Origin: Mesorhizobium sp. RMAD-H1
GTDB lineage: Bacteria > Pseudomonadota > Alphaproteobacteria > Rhizobiales > Rhizobiaceae
DNA: 64,000 bases
Direction of reading: 5' to 3'
Assembly: GCF_014191375.1 (NCBI RefSeq)
Contig: NZ_JACHWN010000008.1
Location: 62,001-126,000 of the forward strand
Positions 46,233 through 56,244 of this stretch are shown here, piece by piece (position 1 is the first letter of the stretch; the number at the start of each line of letters is the position of its first letter). The position numbers were made by a program, and so were the translations under genes. The notes beneath the pieces were generated by a model that saw only the letters and a program-made list of their open reading frames with translations, was not told the origin of the DNA and did no database searches.

Positions 46233-47093
46233 ATGCCGGTCGGCCGGGACGCCGCACGATGGCTTGGCCTGGCGGCGGGCATCATGATGGCGCTCGCCGC
46301 TTTCATCGCGGTCGCGGCGGCGGACGCGCCGCTGCCTGCGCTGACCGGACGCGTCGTCGATGACGCGAATATCATCGACCCGCAGACGCGGGATGCGCTG
46401 ACGGAAAAGCTTGCCGCCTTCGAGGCGAAGTCGTCGGATCAGGTGGTGGTGGTCACGGTGCCGAGCCTCGGCGGCGAGGACATCGAATCCTATTCGAACC
46501 GGCTGTTCCGCAGCTGGGCGCTCGGCCAGAAGCAGGAAAACAACGGTGTCCTGCTCGTGGTTGCCCCGAACGACCGCAAGGTGCGCATCGAGGTCGGCTA
46601 TGGCCTCGAAGGCACGCTGACCGACGCGCTGTCGAGCGTCATCATCCGGACGGCGGTCATTCCCGCCTTCCGGCAGGGCGATTATGCCGGCGGCATCTCG
46701 AAGGGAGTCGACGGCATATTGGCGGTTCTGGCGGGCGATGCCGCGGATTTCGAAGCGCGGGCGCAGCGCAATGCCCAGGCGCAGTCTTCCGGTGGCGGGA
46801 TCGACTGGATCTCGGTGATCTTCCTCACCTTCTGGGGCATCATCTTCTTCGGCGGGCTCGGCTTCGCACTGCTGGCGCCCATTTTCGGCCGCAAGATCGG
46901 GCCGGGACGCTATCAATGGCTCGGCATGCAAACGGGTCCCCGTTCGGGTGGCGCGATCGGCGGCCTGGGCGGCGGAGGCATCTGGATCGGAGGCGGCGGC
47001 TTCGGCGGCGGCGGTGGCGGCTGGTCAGGCGGCGGTGGGTTTTCCGGCGGCGGTGGCTCGTCGGGCGGCGGCGGCGCTTCGGGAAGCTGGTAG
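46233..47093 (+). CDS. TPM-domain membrane protein (YgcG family)
   Basis: The 286-residue protein has an N-terminal membrane segment, a TPM domain (LTGRVVDDANIIDPQTRDAL, DQVVVVTVPSLGGEDIESYS, GVLLVVAPNDRKVRIEVGYG), a second membrane segment (WISVIFLTFWGIIFFGGLGF) and a Gly-rich tail ending GGGGASGSW. TPM proteins are proposed phosphatases or assembly factors. A GTG at 46215 could give six more residues. It follows lemA by about 30 bp and precedes a second TPM gene by 14 bp. Confidence 0.88.
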   Translation: MPVGRDAARWLGLAAGIMMALAAFIAVAAADAPLPALTGRVVDDANIIDPQTRDALTEKLAAFEAKSSDQVVVVTVPSLGGEDIESYSNRLFRSWALGQKQENNGVLLVVAPNDRKVRIEVGYGLEGTLTDALSSVIIRTAVIPAFRQGDYAGGISKGVDGILAVLAGDAADFEARAQRNAQAQSSGGGIDWISVIFLTFWGIIFFGGLGFALLAPIFGRKIGPGRYQWLGMQTGPRSGGAIGGLGGGGIWIGGGGFGGGGGGWSGGGGFSGGGGSSGGGGASGSW

Positions 47094-47107
47094 GAGAGGG
47101 AAAATCC

Positions 47108-47743
47108 GTGCAGCAATTTCTAGACGCCAACGATCATGCCCGCATCGCGGAAGCCATTCGCGTAGCGGAGGAAAAGACGGATGGCGAGATCTATGCCGTC
47201 CTGGCGCGGCGCAGCGATGATTATTTCTTTGCTGCAGGCTTTGTCGCCGCCTGCGGCGTGATCATCGCGGCGATCGTCGCGGCCCTCCTGGCACATTGGT
47301 ACTGGTTCGATCTCTCGCTGCCGGTCTTCGGCCTGGCCATCCTGGCGGCCTTCATTTCTGTCGTGCTGGTACTCTGGCTGATGCCGTCGGTCCGTATCAT
47401 GCTGGTGCCGCACCGCATCCGTTATCGCCGCGCCCATCTCAACGCGGTCCAGCAGTTCCTGGCGCGCAATGTTCATATCACCTCCGAGCGCACCGGTGTT
47501 CTCCTCTTCGTCTCGCTCGCCGAACGCTATGCCGAAGTGGTGGCCGATGCGGGCATCAACGCCAAGGTCGAGCAGGAGGAGTGGAACGGCATTGTCGCGA
47601 TCCTGACCGATCACGCCTCGCGCCAGGCGGTGGCAGACGGGTTCGTGGAGGCGATCGGAAAGGCAGGCGCGCTGCTGGCTCAACATTTCCCGCCCACGCA
47701 AGGCAATCCCAACGAGCTCAGCGACCATCTGGTCGAATTATGA
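47108..47743 (+). CDS. Second TPM-domain membrane protein
   Basis: A 211-residue protein with a short N-terminal soluble segment, two adjacent membrane helices (FAAGFVAACGVIIAAIVAAL and LPVFGLAILAAFISVVLVLW) and a C-terminal TPM-type domain (RAHLNAVQQFLARNVHITSE, GVLLFVSLAERYAEVVADAG). The start is GTG 47108 after GGAGAGGG; the Arg-rich frame further upstream is a shadow of the Gly-rich tail of the preceding gene. LemA, this protein and its neighbour probably form one envelope complex. Confidence 0.85.
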   Translation: MQQFLDANDHARIAEAIRVAEEKTDGEIYAVLARRSDDYFFAAGFVAACGVIIAAIVAALLAHWYWFDLSLPVFGLAILAAFISVVLVLWLMPSVRIMLVPHRIRYRRAHLNAVQQFLARNVHITSERTGVLLFVSLAERYAEVVADAGINAKVEQEEWNGIVAILTDHASRQAVADGFVEAIGKAGALLAQHFPPTQGNPNELSDHLVEL

Positions 47744-47812
47744 GGGCGGATCGCCGGATCTGACGAAAACGCAGGTCAAGTGCGATGAATTGCTCCTTCT
47801 CCACCGCATTTT

Positions 47813-47833
47813 CTCCGATGGCGGAGGTTTTTT
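47813..47833 (+). terminator. Terminator of the lemA-TPM operon
   Basis: CTCCG and CGGAG form a short stem (loop ATGG) followed by G and six T residues, 69 bp after the second TPM stop. The stem is short but the T-run is good. Confidence 0.55.
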
Positions 47834-47942
47834 GCCGCATTTTGTCGCTTTGTCATGGCAAGTTCACCCTGCAGAGTCAGTTTGTGATCGCAAAAGGGAA
47901 CCTATCTGATAGGTTGCCGAAACAATTCTTTCCCATGGGAGT

Positions 47943-50900
47943 ATGGAAGTGTCAGCCAGGCAGGAACGGGACGTCGGGGCAGTCAAGACCAGAGCGGACA
48001 AGAAGGAGGGATTGAAGGATTTCGCAGCCCTCCTGTTCGAGTGGGCCCCGCCGGAAGACCTGGCCGAATATGACGCCTCCGCCCTGGAGGAAGCGGCCCG
48101 TCTCGCATTCGCGGAACTCTCCAGACATCGCAAGGGCGAGAGCGTCGTCTCCGTCGATGGCGCGAACAAGGTGCTTCGCGACGGACGGCCGGTGACGATC
48201 GTCACGCTGATCAACGACAACATGCCCTTCCTTCTCGATTCGGTGCTGGGCGAGATCAATCAAAGAACCAGCTCCGTCTATCTGGTGCTGCACCCCGTCC
48301 TCGACGTGGTGCATGGCGAAAACGGCGTCGTCATCCGCGGCGAGGCGTCCGCCGGTCCCGAGCCCAAGGGCACGGATCGGGTCAGCGTCATGCAGATTCA
48401 CCTGCCGATGCTCGATGAGGCGGCGCGCGAGGATCTGGCGGCGTCGCTGACGACGGTGCTCGGCCAGGTGCGTGCGGCCGTCCGGGACTGGAAGCCGATG
48501 CTGAAGCGTCTCGACCAGGCAATCGAGGCCTACAAGACCAATCCGCCGCCCGGAAAGAAGAAGAATGTGGCCGAGGCCATCGAGTTTCTCGAATGGCTGC
48601 GCGACGACAATTTCACCTTTCTCGGCATGCGCGAATATGACTACAGGCGCAAGGGAAAGAAACGCGAGCTCGTCCATGCCGACAAGCCGCAACTGGGCAT
48701 ACTGAGCGATCCCGCGGTGCGCGTCCTGCGCCGCGGCGAAACCGGCACGACGGCGACGAGCGAGACGCTGGCCTTCCTCGAAGGGCCGGAAGCCCTGATC
48801 GTCACCAAGGCAAACACCCGCTCGCGGGTGCACCGGCGCGGCTATCTCGACTATATCGGGATCAAGCGGTTCAACGAGAAGGGCGAGGTCGTGGGCGAAT
48901 TGCGGTTCGTCGGTCTCTTCACCTCAACCGCCTATACGCGCTCCGTCCTCAAGATCCCGTTCCTGCGTCCGAAGGTGGACGCGGTCATCAAGCGGCTCGG
49001 GTTCAACCCGCAGGACCATTCCGGCAAGGCGCTGATCAATGTGCTGGAAGACTATCCGCGCGACGAGCTGTTCCAGATCGATGTCAACACGCTGGTCGCC
49101 AATGCGGAAAGCATTCTGGCGCTCGGCGAGCGTCCGCGCGTGCGCGCCCTGCCGCGCATCGATCCGTTTGGACGCTTCGTGTCCGTGCTGGTCTATGTGC
49201 CGCGCGACCGCTACGATTCGGCCGTCCGCGAGAAGATCAGAGCCTATCTGATGCGCGTCTATGACGGGCAGAGCGTCGATTTCCAGCCGTCCTTTCCCGA
49301 GGGGACGCTGACGCGCGTCTATTTCATCGTCCGCCGTGACGAAGGCACCGTGCCCGAGGTGGCGCGCGAGGTGCTCGAGGCGGAAATCCGCGCCATCGTG
49401 CGCACCTGGGAGGATGCGGTCCAGGATGCGGCGGAATCCTTCTCCGGTTCGCCCGCCATCGGCGGCGTCAATATTGCGGCGCTGGCATCGAGCTTCCCCG
49501 ATTCCTACCGGGAGAGCTTCATTCCGGCTGAAGCGCTGGTCGATGCCGAGCGCATAGCGACGCTTTCGCCGGACAATCCCCTTTATGTCGATTTCTACAA
49601 GCATCGTGCCGACGGACCGGATGCGGCATCGCTGAAGATCTATCATTACGGCGCGGCGGTGGCGCTGTCGCAGCGCGTGCCGCTTCTGGAAAACATGGGT
49701 TTCCGCGTCATCAGCGAGCAGACGTTCGAACTGCCGGGGATCAATGGTGCGAAGGTGCATGTGCATGACATGCAACTCGTCAACGCCTTCGGCGTCCCCG
49801 TGGACCTGAGCGATGACGGCGCGCTCCTGGAGGAGGCGTTCCGGGCGGTGTGGGAGGGCGCCGCCGACAATGACGGCTATAATGCGCTGGTGCAGACGGC
49901 GCGGCTTTCCGCACGCGAGATCATGATCCTGCGCGCCTATGGCCGTTATCTGCAGCAGGCGGGCATCGCCTATTCGCAGGGCTTCATCGCTGCCGCTCTC
50001 AACCGCTATCCCGCGATCGCACGCAATCTGCACAGCCTGTTCGACCTGCGGTTCAACCCGGCGCGGGCCGGCGAGGATGCGAAGGCGGGCGCGGAAAAGC
50101 GCATCCGCGATGCCATCGACCAGGAGCTGCAATCGGTCCCGAGCCTGGATGACGATCAGATCGTGCGCCGCTTCCTCAATCTCATCGAGGCGACGCTGCG
50201 CACCAACGCCTTCGCGCCGGAGGCGGACGGTTCGCCACGGGTGACGCTCGCCTTCAAGCTCAATCCGCGCATGGTGGAGGGGCTGCCGGAGCCGCGCCCC
50301 TATCGCGAGATCTTCGTCTACGGGCCGGAGGTCGAGGGCGTGCACCTGCGCTTCGGCCCGGTGGCGCGCGGCGGTATCCGCTGGTCGGATCGCGCCCAGG
50401 ATTACCGCACCGAGGTGCTGGGCCTCGTCAAGGCGCAGCAGGTCAAGAACGCGGTGATCGTGCCGGTCGGCGCCAAGGGCGGCTTCTATCCGAAGCGCCT
50501 GCCCACGGGCGGCGACCGCAACGCCTTCTTCGAAGCGGGGCGCCAAGCCTATATCACCTTCATCTCGACGCTTCTCTCCGTCACCGACAACATCCATGGC
50601 GACATGATCGTGCCGCCGCGGGACGTGGTGCGGCACGATGCGGACGATCCTTACTTCGTCGTCGCTGCCGACAAGGGCACCGCGACCTTCTCCGACACGG
50701 CGAACGCCATCAGCCAGGCGCATGATTTCTGGCTCGACGACGCCTTCGCCTCCGGCGGCTCGGCGGGCTACGACCACAAGAAGATGGGCATCACCGCGCG
50801 CGGCGCGTGGGAGGCCGTGAAGCGGCACTTCCGCGAGATGGACATCGATATCCAGACGACGCCGTTTACGGTCGTCGGCGTGGGCGACATGTCGGGCGAC

Positions 50901-52754
50901 GTCTTCGGCAACGGCATGCTGCTCTCCGGTCAGACGAAGCTGATCGCCGCCTTCGACCATCGCGACATCTTCATCGATCCGGACCCGGATCCGGCGATCG
51001 CCATTGCCGAGCGCCGACGCCTGTTCGAGTTGCCGCGCTCGAGCTGGCAGGATTACGACCGCTCGAAACTGTCGGCAGGCGGCGGCATCTATTCGCGCTC
51101 GCAGAAGACGGTCTCGCTGCCGCCGCAGGCCGCGCAGGCGCTCGGCATCACCGGCAAGACGACCATGACGCCGGCGGAGCTCATCAACGCGATCCTGAAG
51201 GCGCCGGTCGATCTCCTGTGGTTCGGCGGCATCGGCACCTATGTCCGCGCCAGCACCGAGAGCGATGCCCAGGTGGGCGACCGGGCCAATGATGCGATCC
51301 GCGTAACGGGAAGCGAGGTGCGCGCCAAGGTGATCGGTGAGGGCGCCAATCTCGGCGTCACCCAGCGCGGCCGCATCGAGTTCAGCCTGGCCGGCGGCCG
51401 GTGCAACTCCGATGCGATCGACAATTCGGCAGGCGTCAACACCTCCGACGTCGAGGTCAATATCAAGATCGCGCTCGCGGCGGCGATGCGCTCGGGCAAG
51501 CTGGAGCGCCCGGCGCGCAACAAGCTGCTCGCGGCGATGACCGACGAGGTGGCGGCGCTGGTCCTGCGCAACAATTATCTGCAGACGCTGGCGATCTCGC
51601 TGGTGGAGCGCCGAGGGCTGGCCGACCTGCCCTATCAGGCCCGCTTCATGGCCGATCTCGAAAGGCAGAAGCTGCTCGACCGCAAGGTCGAGACCCTGCC
51701 CGACGAACAGGCTCTGGGCGAGAGGGAGGCGCGCGGATTGCCGCTCACCCGTCCCGAGCTTGCCGTCCTGCTCGCCTATGCGAAGCTCGTGCTGGTCGAC
51801 CAGATCGTCAAGAGCGACCTGCCTGATGATCCCTATTTCGAGCCGGAGCTCTTCGGTTATTTCCCGAAACGCATGGTCAAGACCTATGCGCCGGAGATCG
51901 CGGGCCACAGGCTGAAGCGCGAGATCATCGCCACGCTTCTCGGCAATGATGCGATCAATCGCGGCGGACCGACCTTCATAAGCCGGCTGCAGGACATGAC
52001 CGGCAAGCCGCCGGCGGCGATCCTGCGCGCCTATGTGGCGGTGCGCGACGGCTTCGAGCTGGACGATCTCTTCGATGCCATCGACAAGCTCGACAACAAG
52101 GTGCCGGGCGGCGTGCAGAACGAGTTCTACGCGCAGGTCTCGCGCATGCTGTACTGGACGACAGCCTGGGTGCTGCGCAACGACAATTCCAACGCCACGC
52201 TCGCCGAATTCGTCGAGGCGATCCGCAATGCCCGCCGCGTGCTCGAGCCGCGTCTGGGCAAGCTGATGCCGGATTTCATGGCGGGCATGATCGCCGACGA
52301 TACGGCGCGCTTCACGGAAAAGGGGGCGCCCGCCGATCTCGCGGCGCGGCTGGCCCGGCTGCAGATCGCTTCCGTCGTGCCGGATATCGCGCTCATCGCC
52401 TATCGCTCGAAATCGGAGCTGATCGCGGCGGCCAAGGCTTATTTCACCATCACCGAGGCCTTCCGCATCGCGCGGATCGAGGAGGCTGCGCGGGCCATTC
52501 CCATCACCGATTACTATGACGGGATGGCGCTGGCGCGGGCCAATGATACGATCGCCCAGGCAACCCGGGCGATCACCATCGCGGCGCTGACGCGCTTCGG
52601 CGAGGCCAAGAACCCGGCAGAGGCATGGCTCGACAGCGGCAATATGCAGGTGGAAGCGGTACGCCAGCGCATGACCGTGCTGGTGGAAGGTGGCGACCTC
52701 ACCGTTTCGCGGCTTGCGGTGGCTGCAGGTTTGATGTCTGATCTGGCGGCGTAA
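47943..52754 (+). CDS. NAD-dependent glutamate dehydrogenase, large type
   Basis: This 1603-residue enzyme deaminates glutamate to 2-oxoglutarate with NAD, for amino acid catabolism and nitrogen balance. It belongs to the 180-kDa L_180 class (PF05088). N-terminal ACT-like regulatory domains cover roughly residues 1-700. The catalytic core follows with GVHLRFGPVARGGIRWSDR, VKNAVIVPVGAKGGFYPK, NIHGDMIVPP, TATFSDTAN, GVGDMSGDVFGNGML and GGIGTYVRAS, then GEGANLGVTQRGRIEF. The long C-terminal domain is intact and the frame is unbroken. It is likely monocistronic or paired with the MFS gene 40 bp downstream. Confidence 0.95.
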   Translation: MEVSARQERDVGAVKTRADKKEGLKDFAALLFEWAPPEDLAEYDASALEEAARLAFAELSRHRKGESVVSVDGANKVLRDGRPVTIVTLINDNMPFLLDSVLGEINQRTSSVYLVLHPVLDVVHGENGVVIRGEASAGPEPKGTDRVSVMQIHLPMLDEAAREDLAASLTTVLGQVRAAVRDWKPMLKRLDQAIEAYKTNPPPGKKKNVAEAIEFLEWLRDDNFTFLGMREYDYRRKGKKRELVHADKPQLGILSDPAVRVLRRGETGTTATSETLAFLEGPEALIVTKANTRSRVHRRGYLDYIGIKRFNEKGEVVGELRFVGLFTSTAYTRSVLKIPFLRPKVDAVIKRLGFNPQDHSGKALINVLEDYPRDELFQIDVNTLVANAESILALGERPRVRALPRIDPFGRFVSVLVYVPRDRYDSAVREKIRAYLMRVYDGQSVDFQPSFPEGTLTRVYFIVRRDEGTVPEVAREVLEAEIRAIVRTWEDAVQDAAESFSGSPAIGGVNIAALASSFPDSYRESFIPAEALVDAERIATLSPDNPLYVDFYKHRADGPDAASLKIYHYGAAVALSQRVPLLENMGFRVISEQTFELPGINGAKVHVHDMQLVNAFGVPVDLSDDGALLEEAFRAVWEGAADNDGYNALVQTARLSAREIMILRAYGRYLQQAGIAYSQGFIAAALNRYPAIARNLHSLFDLRFNPARAGEDAKAGAEKRIRDAIDQELQSVPSLDDDQIVRRFLNLIEATLRTNAFAPEADGSPRVTLAFKLNPRMVEGLPEPRPYREIFVYGPEVEGVHLRFGPVARGGIRWSDRAQDYRTEVLGLVKAQQVKNAVIVPVGAKGGFYPKRLPTGGDRNAFFEAGRQAYITFISTLLSVTDNIHGDMIVPPRDVVRHDADDPYFVVAADKGTATFSDTANAISQAHDFWLDDAFASGGSAGYDHKKMGITARGAWEAVKRHFREMDIDIQTTPFTVVGVGDMSGDVFGNGMLLSGQTKLIAAFDHRDIFIDPDPDPAIAIAERRRLFELPRSSWQDYDRSKLSAGGGIYSRSQKTVSLPPQAAQALGITGKTTMTPAELINAILKAPVDLLWFGGIGTYVRASTESDAQVGDRANDAIRVTGSEVRAKVIGEGANLGVTQRGRIEFSLAGGRCNSDAIDNSAGVNTSDVEVNIKIALAAAMRSGKLERPARNKLLAAMTDEVAALVLRNNYLQTLAISLVERRGLADLPYQARFMADLERQKLLDRKVETLPDEQALGEREARGLPLTRPELAVLLAYAKLVLVDQIVKSDLPDDPYFEPELFGYFPKRMVKTYAPEIAGHRLKREIIATLLGNDAINRGGPTFISRLQDMTGKPPAAILRAYVAVRDGFELDDLFDAIDKLDNKVPGGVQNEFYAQVSRMLYWTTAWVLRNDNSNATLAEFVEAIRNARRVLEPRLGKLMPDFMAGMIADDTARFTEKGAPADLAARLARLQIASVVPDIALIAYRSKSELIAAAKAYFTITEAFRIARIEEAARAIPITDYYDGMALARANDTIAQATRAITIAALTRFGEAKNPAEAWLDSGNMQVEAVRQRMTVLVEGGDLTVSRLAVAAGLMSDLAA

Positions 52755-52794
52755 AGACGGGTCCTCCGGGCCCGTTGCCGGGGCTGGAGGGGAC

Positions 52795-54177
52795 GTGGCC
52801 ATTACCGAGGTGATGCATCAACGCGCCACAAGGCGCGGCATTTGGGGCTGGATGCTGTTCGACTGGGCAGCCCAGCCCTTCTTCACCGTTGTCACGACAT
52901 TCATCTTCGGCCCCTATTTCATCTCGCGGATGGCCGCCGATCCGGCGGTTGGGCAGGCCGCGTGGGGATATGCCGTCGCGCTGGCCGGTTTCGTCATCGC
53001 CATTCTTTCTCCGGTTCTGGGCGCCATCGCCGACCAGACCGGCGTGCGCAAGCCATGGATCGGCTTCTTCGCGGTGATCAAGATCATCAGCCTGTCGCTC
53101 CTGTGGTTCGCCGCGCCGGGCTCCAGCCTTTTCTGGGTGCTGGCGGCCTTTTGCATGGCTTCCGTGGCGGCGGAATTCTCCATCGTCTTCAATGATTCCA
53201 TGATGCCGCGTCTCGTCTCCAAGGAGGAGATCGGGCGCATCTCCAACATCGCCTGGGGGCTCGGCTATCTCGGCGGCATGATCGTGCTGATCTTCATCGT
53301 CGCCTGTCTTGCCGCCTCGCCGCAGACGGGCAAGACGCTGATCGGCCTTAATCCGCTGTTCGGGCTCGACCCGGCGAAGGGGGAGGATGCCCGGGTGGCG
53401 GGGCCGCTGTCCGCGCTCTGGTATCTGGTCTTCATCCTGCCGATGTTCCTGTTCACTCCGGATGGCGTGAAGGGCCTGCCGCTCGGCGCAGCGGTGAAGC
53501 GAGGCTTGAGCGAGCTCAAGGCCACGCTCGGTGAGGTGCGCCAGCGCGCCAATATCTTCCGGTTCCTCATCGCCCGGATGATCTATCAGGACGGGGTCAA
53601 CGCGCTCCTGGCGCTCGGCGGCGGGTTTGCCGCCGCCATGTTCGGCTGGTCGATCACCGAGATCGGGCTTTTCGGCATCATTCTCAATGTGGTGGCGATC
53701 TTCGGATGCCTCGTGGCAAGCCGGATGGATGTGGCCTTCGGTTCGAAAAGGGTGGTGATCCTGTCGCTCGTGCTGCTCTTCATTGCGACTGTCGGCATCG
53801 TTTCCACCGGCCCGGATCATACATTGTTCGGGCTTTTACGCTTTTCGAGCGAGGATAGCGGCGGATTGTTCGCCACCGCCGCCGAAAAGGCCTATCTCGT
53901 CTTCGGCATCCTGATCGGTATCGCCTTCGGCCCGGTGCAGGCCTCGTCGCGCTCCTATCTGGCGCGCAGTGTCAGCGCCGAGGAAGCCGGACGCTATTTC
54001 GGCCTTTATGCGCTCGCCGGACGGGCGACGAGCTTCGTCGCGCCCTTCCTGGTGGCAAGCGTGACGGCGTTGAGCGGCTCGCCACGCCTCGGCATGGCGG
54101 TGCTGATCGCCTTCTTTCTCGCCGGACTGGCGATCCTCGCGGGAACGCCCTATCCGGCGGTGGAGGATGGGGAGTAA
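52795..54177 (+). CDS. MFS transporter, UMF1/Atg22-like
   Basis: A 460-residue polytopic membrane protein of the UMF1 family (MFS_1-like; yeast Atg22 relatives) with about 12 segments. The start is MAITEVMHQRATRRGIWGWM, followed by LFDWAAQPFFTVVTTFIFGPYF, GAIADQTGVRKPW, VFNDSMMPRLVSKEEIGRIS and GPVQASSRSYLARSVSAEEAGRYFG, which are UMF1 hallmarks. The initiator is GTG 52795 after GGAGGGGAC. Substrate is unknown; amino acid efflux is possible given the family and the neighbouring glutamate dehydrogenase. Confidence 0.9.
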   Translation: MAITEVMHQRATRRGIWGWMLFDWAAQPFFTVVTTFIFGPYFISRMAADPAVGQAAWGYAVALAGFVIAILSPVLGAIADQTGVRKPWIGFFAVIKIISLSLLWFAAPGSSLFWVLAAFCMASVAAEFSIVFNDSMMPRLVSKEEIGRISNIAWGLGYLGGMIVLIFIVACLAASPQTGKTLIGLNPLFGLDPAKGEDARVAGPLSALWYLVFILPMFLFTPDGVKGLPLGAAVKRGLSELKATLGEVRQRANIFRFLIARMIYQDGVNALLALGGGFAAAMFGWSITEIGLFGIILNVVAIFGCLVASRMDVAFGSKRVVILSLVLLFIATVGIVSTGPDHTLFGLLRFSSEDSGGLFATAAEKAYLVFGILIGIAFGPVQASSRSYLARSVSAEEAGRYFGLYALAGRATSFVAPFLVASVTALSGSPRLGMAVLIAFFLAGLAILAGTPYPAVEDGE

Positions 54178-54207
54178 ATTTAGAGCGTTTCCCGTTTGAT
54201 CGAGATC

Positions 54208-54384
54208 GCGAGGCACCCCCCTCTGCCCTGCCGGGCATCTCCCCCTCAAGGGGGGAGATTGGCTGACATAACGTCCAGCCGTCATTCTGCAACATTGACG
54301 GTTGGTGCCGAACGTATATGAAGGCGTAATCTCCCCCCTTGAGGGGGAGATGGCTGGCAAGCCAGAGGGGGGTACTGTCCCGCC
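54208..54384 (+). repeat. Rhizobial palindromic element, copy 9
   Basis: Same family as the element at 10181, plus orientation. It is the only copy outside 10-34 kb and lies between the convergent MFS and purH genes. A paired change (CTGGCAAGCCAG in place of CCGGCAGGGCAG) is seen in the right arm. Confidence 0.85.
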
Positions 54385-54404
54385 AGCGTCTCCGTAAAAG
54401 CTTG

Positions 54405-56021
54405 TTAATGCCGGAAGTGCCGCATGCCGGTGAAGACCATGGCGATGCCGTGCTCGTCGGCGGCCGCGATCACGGCGTCGTCGCGCATGGAGCCGCCGGG
54501 CTGGATGACCGCCGTGGCGCCTGCCTCGATGGCTGACAGAAGCCCGTCCGCAAAGGGGAAGAACGCGTCGGAGGCGACAACGGAACCCTTGGTCAGCGGC
54601 TCGGCATGGCCCGCCGCCTCGGCCGCGTCCTGCGCCTTGCGGGCGGCGATGCGGGCGGAATCCACCCGGCTCATCTGGCCCGCGCCGATGCCGACTGTGG
54701 AACCGTCCTTGACATAGACGATGGCGTTCGACTTCACATGCTTGGCGATGCGGAAGGCGAATTTCAGGTCGGCCATTTCCTTGTCCGTCGGCGCGCGCTT
54801 CGTCACCACCTTGAGATCCAGATCGTCGACGGTGCCGTTATCGCGCGACTGCACCAGCAGGCCGCCCGCCACGGTCTTGGCCGCGATGCCGGGCGCGCGC
54901 GGATCGGGCAGGCCGCCGGTCACCAGGAGCCGCAGGTTCTTCTTGGCCGCGATGATGGCCTGGGCCTCGTCGGTCGCATCCGGCGCGATGATCACCTCGG
55001 TGAAGATCTTGGCGATTTCCTCTGCCGTTGCCGCATCCAGCGTGCGGTTCAGCGCGACGATGCCGCCGAAGGCGGAAACGGGATCGCAGGCCAGCGCCTT
55101 GAGATAGGCGTCCTTCAGCGTCTCGCCTTCCGCCACGCCGCAAGGATTGGCGTGCTTGATGATGGCGACGGCGGCAGTGCGCGCCGGGTCGAACTCGGCG
55201 ACCAGCTCGAACGCGGCGTCGGTGTCGTTGATGTTGTTATAGGAAAGCTGCTTGCCCTGGAGCTGCGTCGCGGTGGCCACACCCGGGCGCTTCTCGCCCG
55301 TGAGGTAGAAGCCCGCCGCCTGGTGCGGGTTTTCGCCATAGCGCATCACCGAATGGAGCTTGCCGGCGATGGCGCGCCAGGTCGGGGCCTCAGTCTTCGT
55401 CGTCTCCGCGAACCAGCCGGAGATCGCCGCGTCGTAAGCGGCGGTGCGGGCGAAGGCCTTGGCGGCGAGCTTCTGGCGGAACGTGTAGGGCAGCGAGCCT
55501 TGATGGCTGTCGAGCTCGGCGAGCACTTGCGTATAATCATCGGGATCGGTGACGATCGCGACATACGCATGGTTCTTGGCGGCGGCGCGGATCATCGCCG
55601 GGCCGCCGATATCGATGTTCTCCACCGTGGTCGCATAATCGGCACCCTGATAGCGCACCTCCTCGAAGGGGTAGAGGTTGATTACGACGAGGTCGATGCC
55701 CTCGATGCCGTGGGCCTTCATCGCTTGCGCGTGTTCGGGGTCGTCGCGCACTGCGAGCAGGCCGCCATGGACGGCGGGATGCAGGGTCTTGACGCGACCG
55801 TCCATGATCTCGGGAAAGCCGGTGATGTCGGAGACGTCCCGCACCGCAATGCCTTCGGCGGCGATCGCCTTCGCCGTGCCGCCGGTGGAGACGAGTTCGA
55901 TGCCGTGGCGCTCCAGGGATCGTGCGAATTCGATCAGACCGGTCTTGTCGGATACCGACAGCAGCGCGCGGCGCACGCGGGTGAGATCGGGAGCGGGAAT
56001 ATTCTTGGAAGCTACAGCCAT
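54405..56021 (-). CDS. purH: Bifunctional AICAR transformylase / IMP cyclohydrolase
   Basis: PurH catalyses the last two steps of de novo IMP synthesis. The 538 residues have an N-terminal MGS-like cyclohydrolase domain ([50 protein letters not shown]) and a C-terminal transformylase domain (LRYGENPHQ-type [64 protein letters not shown]). It begins ATGGCTGTAGC at 56021. In many rhizobia it directly follows the heparinase-like gene; here a foreign-looking gene separates them. Confidence 0.97.
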   Translation of the reverse strand: MAVASKNIPAPDLTRVRRALLSVSDKTGLIEFARSLERHGIELVSTGGTAKAIAAEGIAVRDVSDITGFPEIMDGRVKTLHPAVHGGLLAVRDDPEHAQAMKAHGIEGIDLVVINLYPFEEVRYQGADYATTVENIDIGGPAMIRAAAKNHAYVAIVTDPDDYTQVLAELDSHQGSLPYTFRQKLAAKAFARTAAYDAAISGWFAETTKTEAPTWRAIAGKLHSVMRYGENPHQAAGFYLTGEKRPGVATATQLQGKQLSYNNINDTDAAFELVAEFDPARTAAVAIIKHANPCGVAEGETLKDAYLKALACDPVSAFGGIVALNRTLDAATAEEIAKIFTEVIIAPDATDEAQAIIAAKKNLRLLVTGGLPDPRAPGIAAKTVAGGLLVQSRDNGTVDDLDLKVVTKRAPTDKEMADLKFAFRIAKHVKSNAIVYVKDGSTVGIGAGQMSRVDSARIAARKAQDAAEAAGHAEPLTKGSVVASDAFFPFADGLLSAIEAGATAVIQPGGSMRDDAVIAAADEHGIAMVFTGMRHFRH

Positions 56022-56244
56022 GAGCAGGTCTCTTCGTCGGGTCGGGGACGGGAAGGATTATGGCGCGGGTTAGCATAGGCTCACACGGAATCCTATCCTC
56101 TAAAGCGGATATCCGGTGCCTGCAGCGTGATAACGTTCCGCCCTGATATGCGGCAAAATGTGAATGATCGGCCCGGCTCAGCGGTTGCACATCGGTGCGG
56201 GTGAATCGATAAAGAAAGGGAGCGGCGGGCTGTCGGGAGGAAAC

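Noticed and set aside
46916-47107. Arg-rich N-terminal extension of the second TPM protein
   Set aside because: It is the out-of-frame reading of the Gly-rich tail of the preceding gene; GTG 47108 with GGAGAGGG is the better start.
48924-52802. Very long open frame antisense to the glutamate dehydrogenase gene
   Set aside because: It is low-complexity in composition (Arg/His/Asp/Leu-rich), matches no family and mirrors the high-GC third positions of the real gene. Similar long antisense frames oppose proA, ctpA, rhaD and purH.
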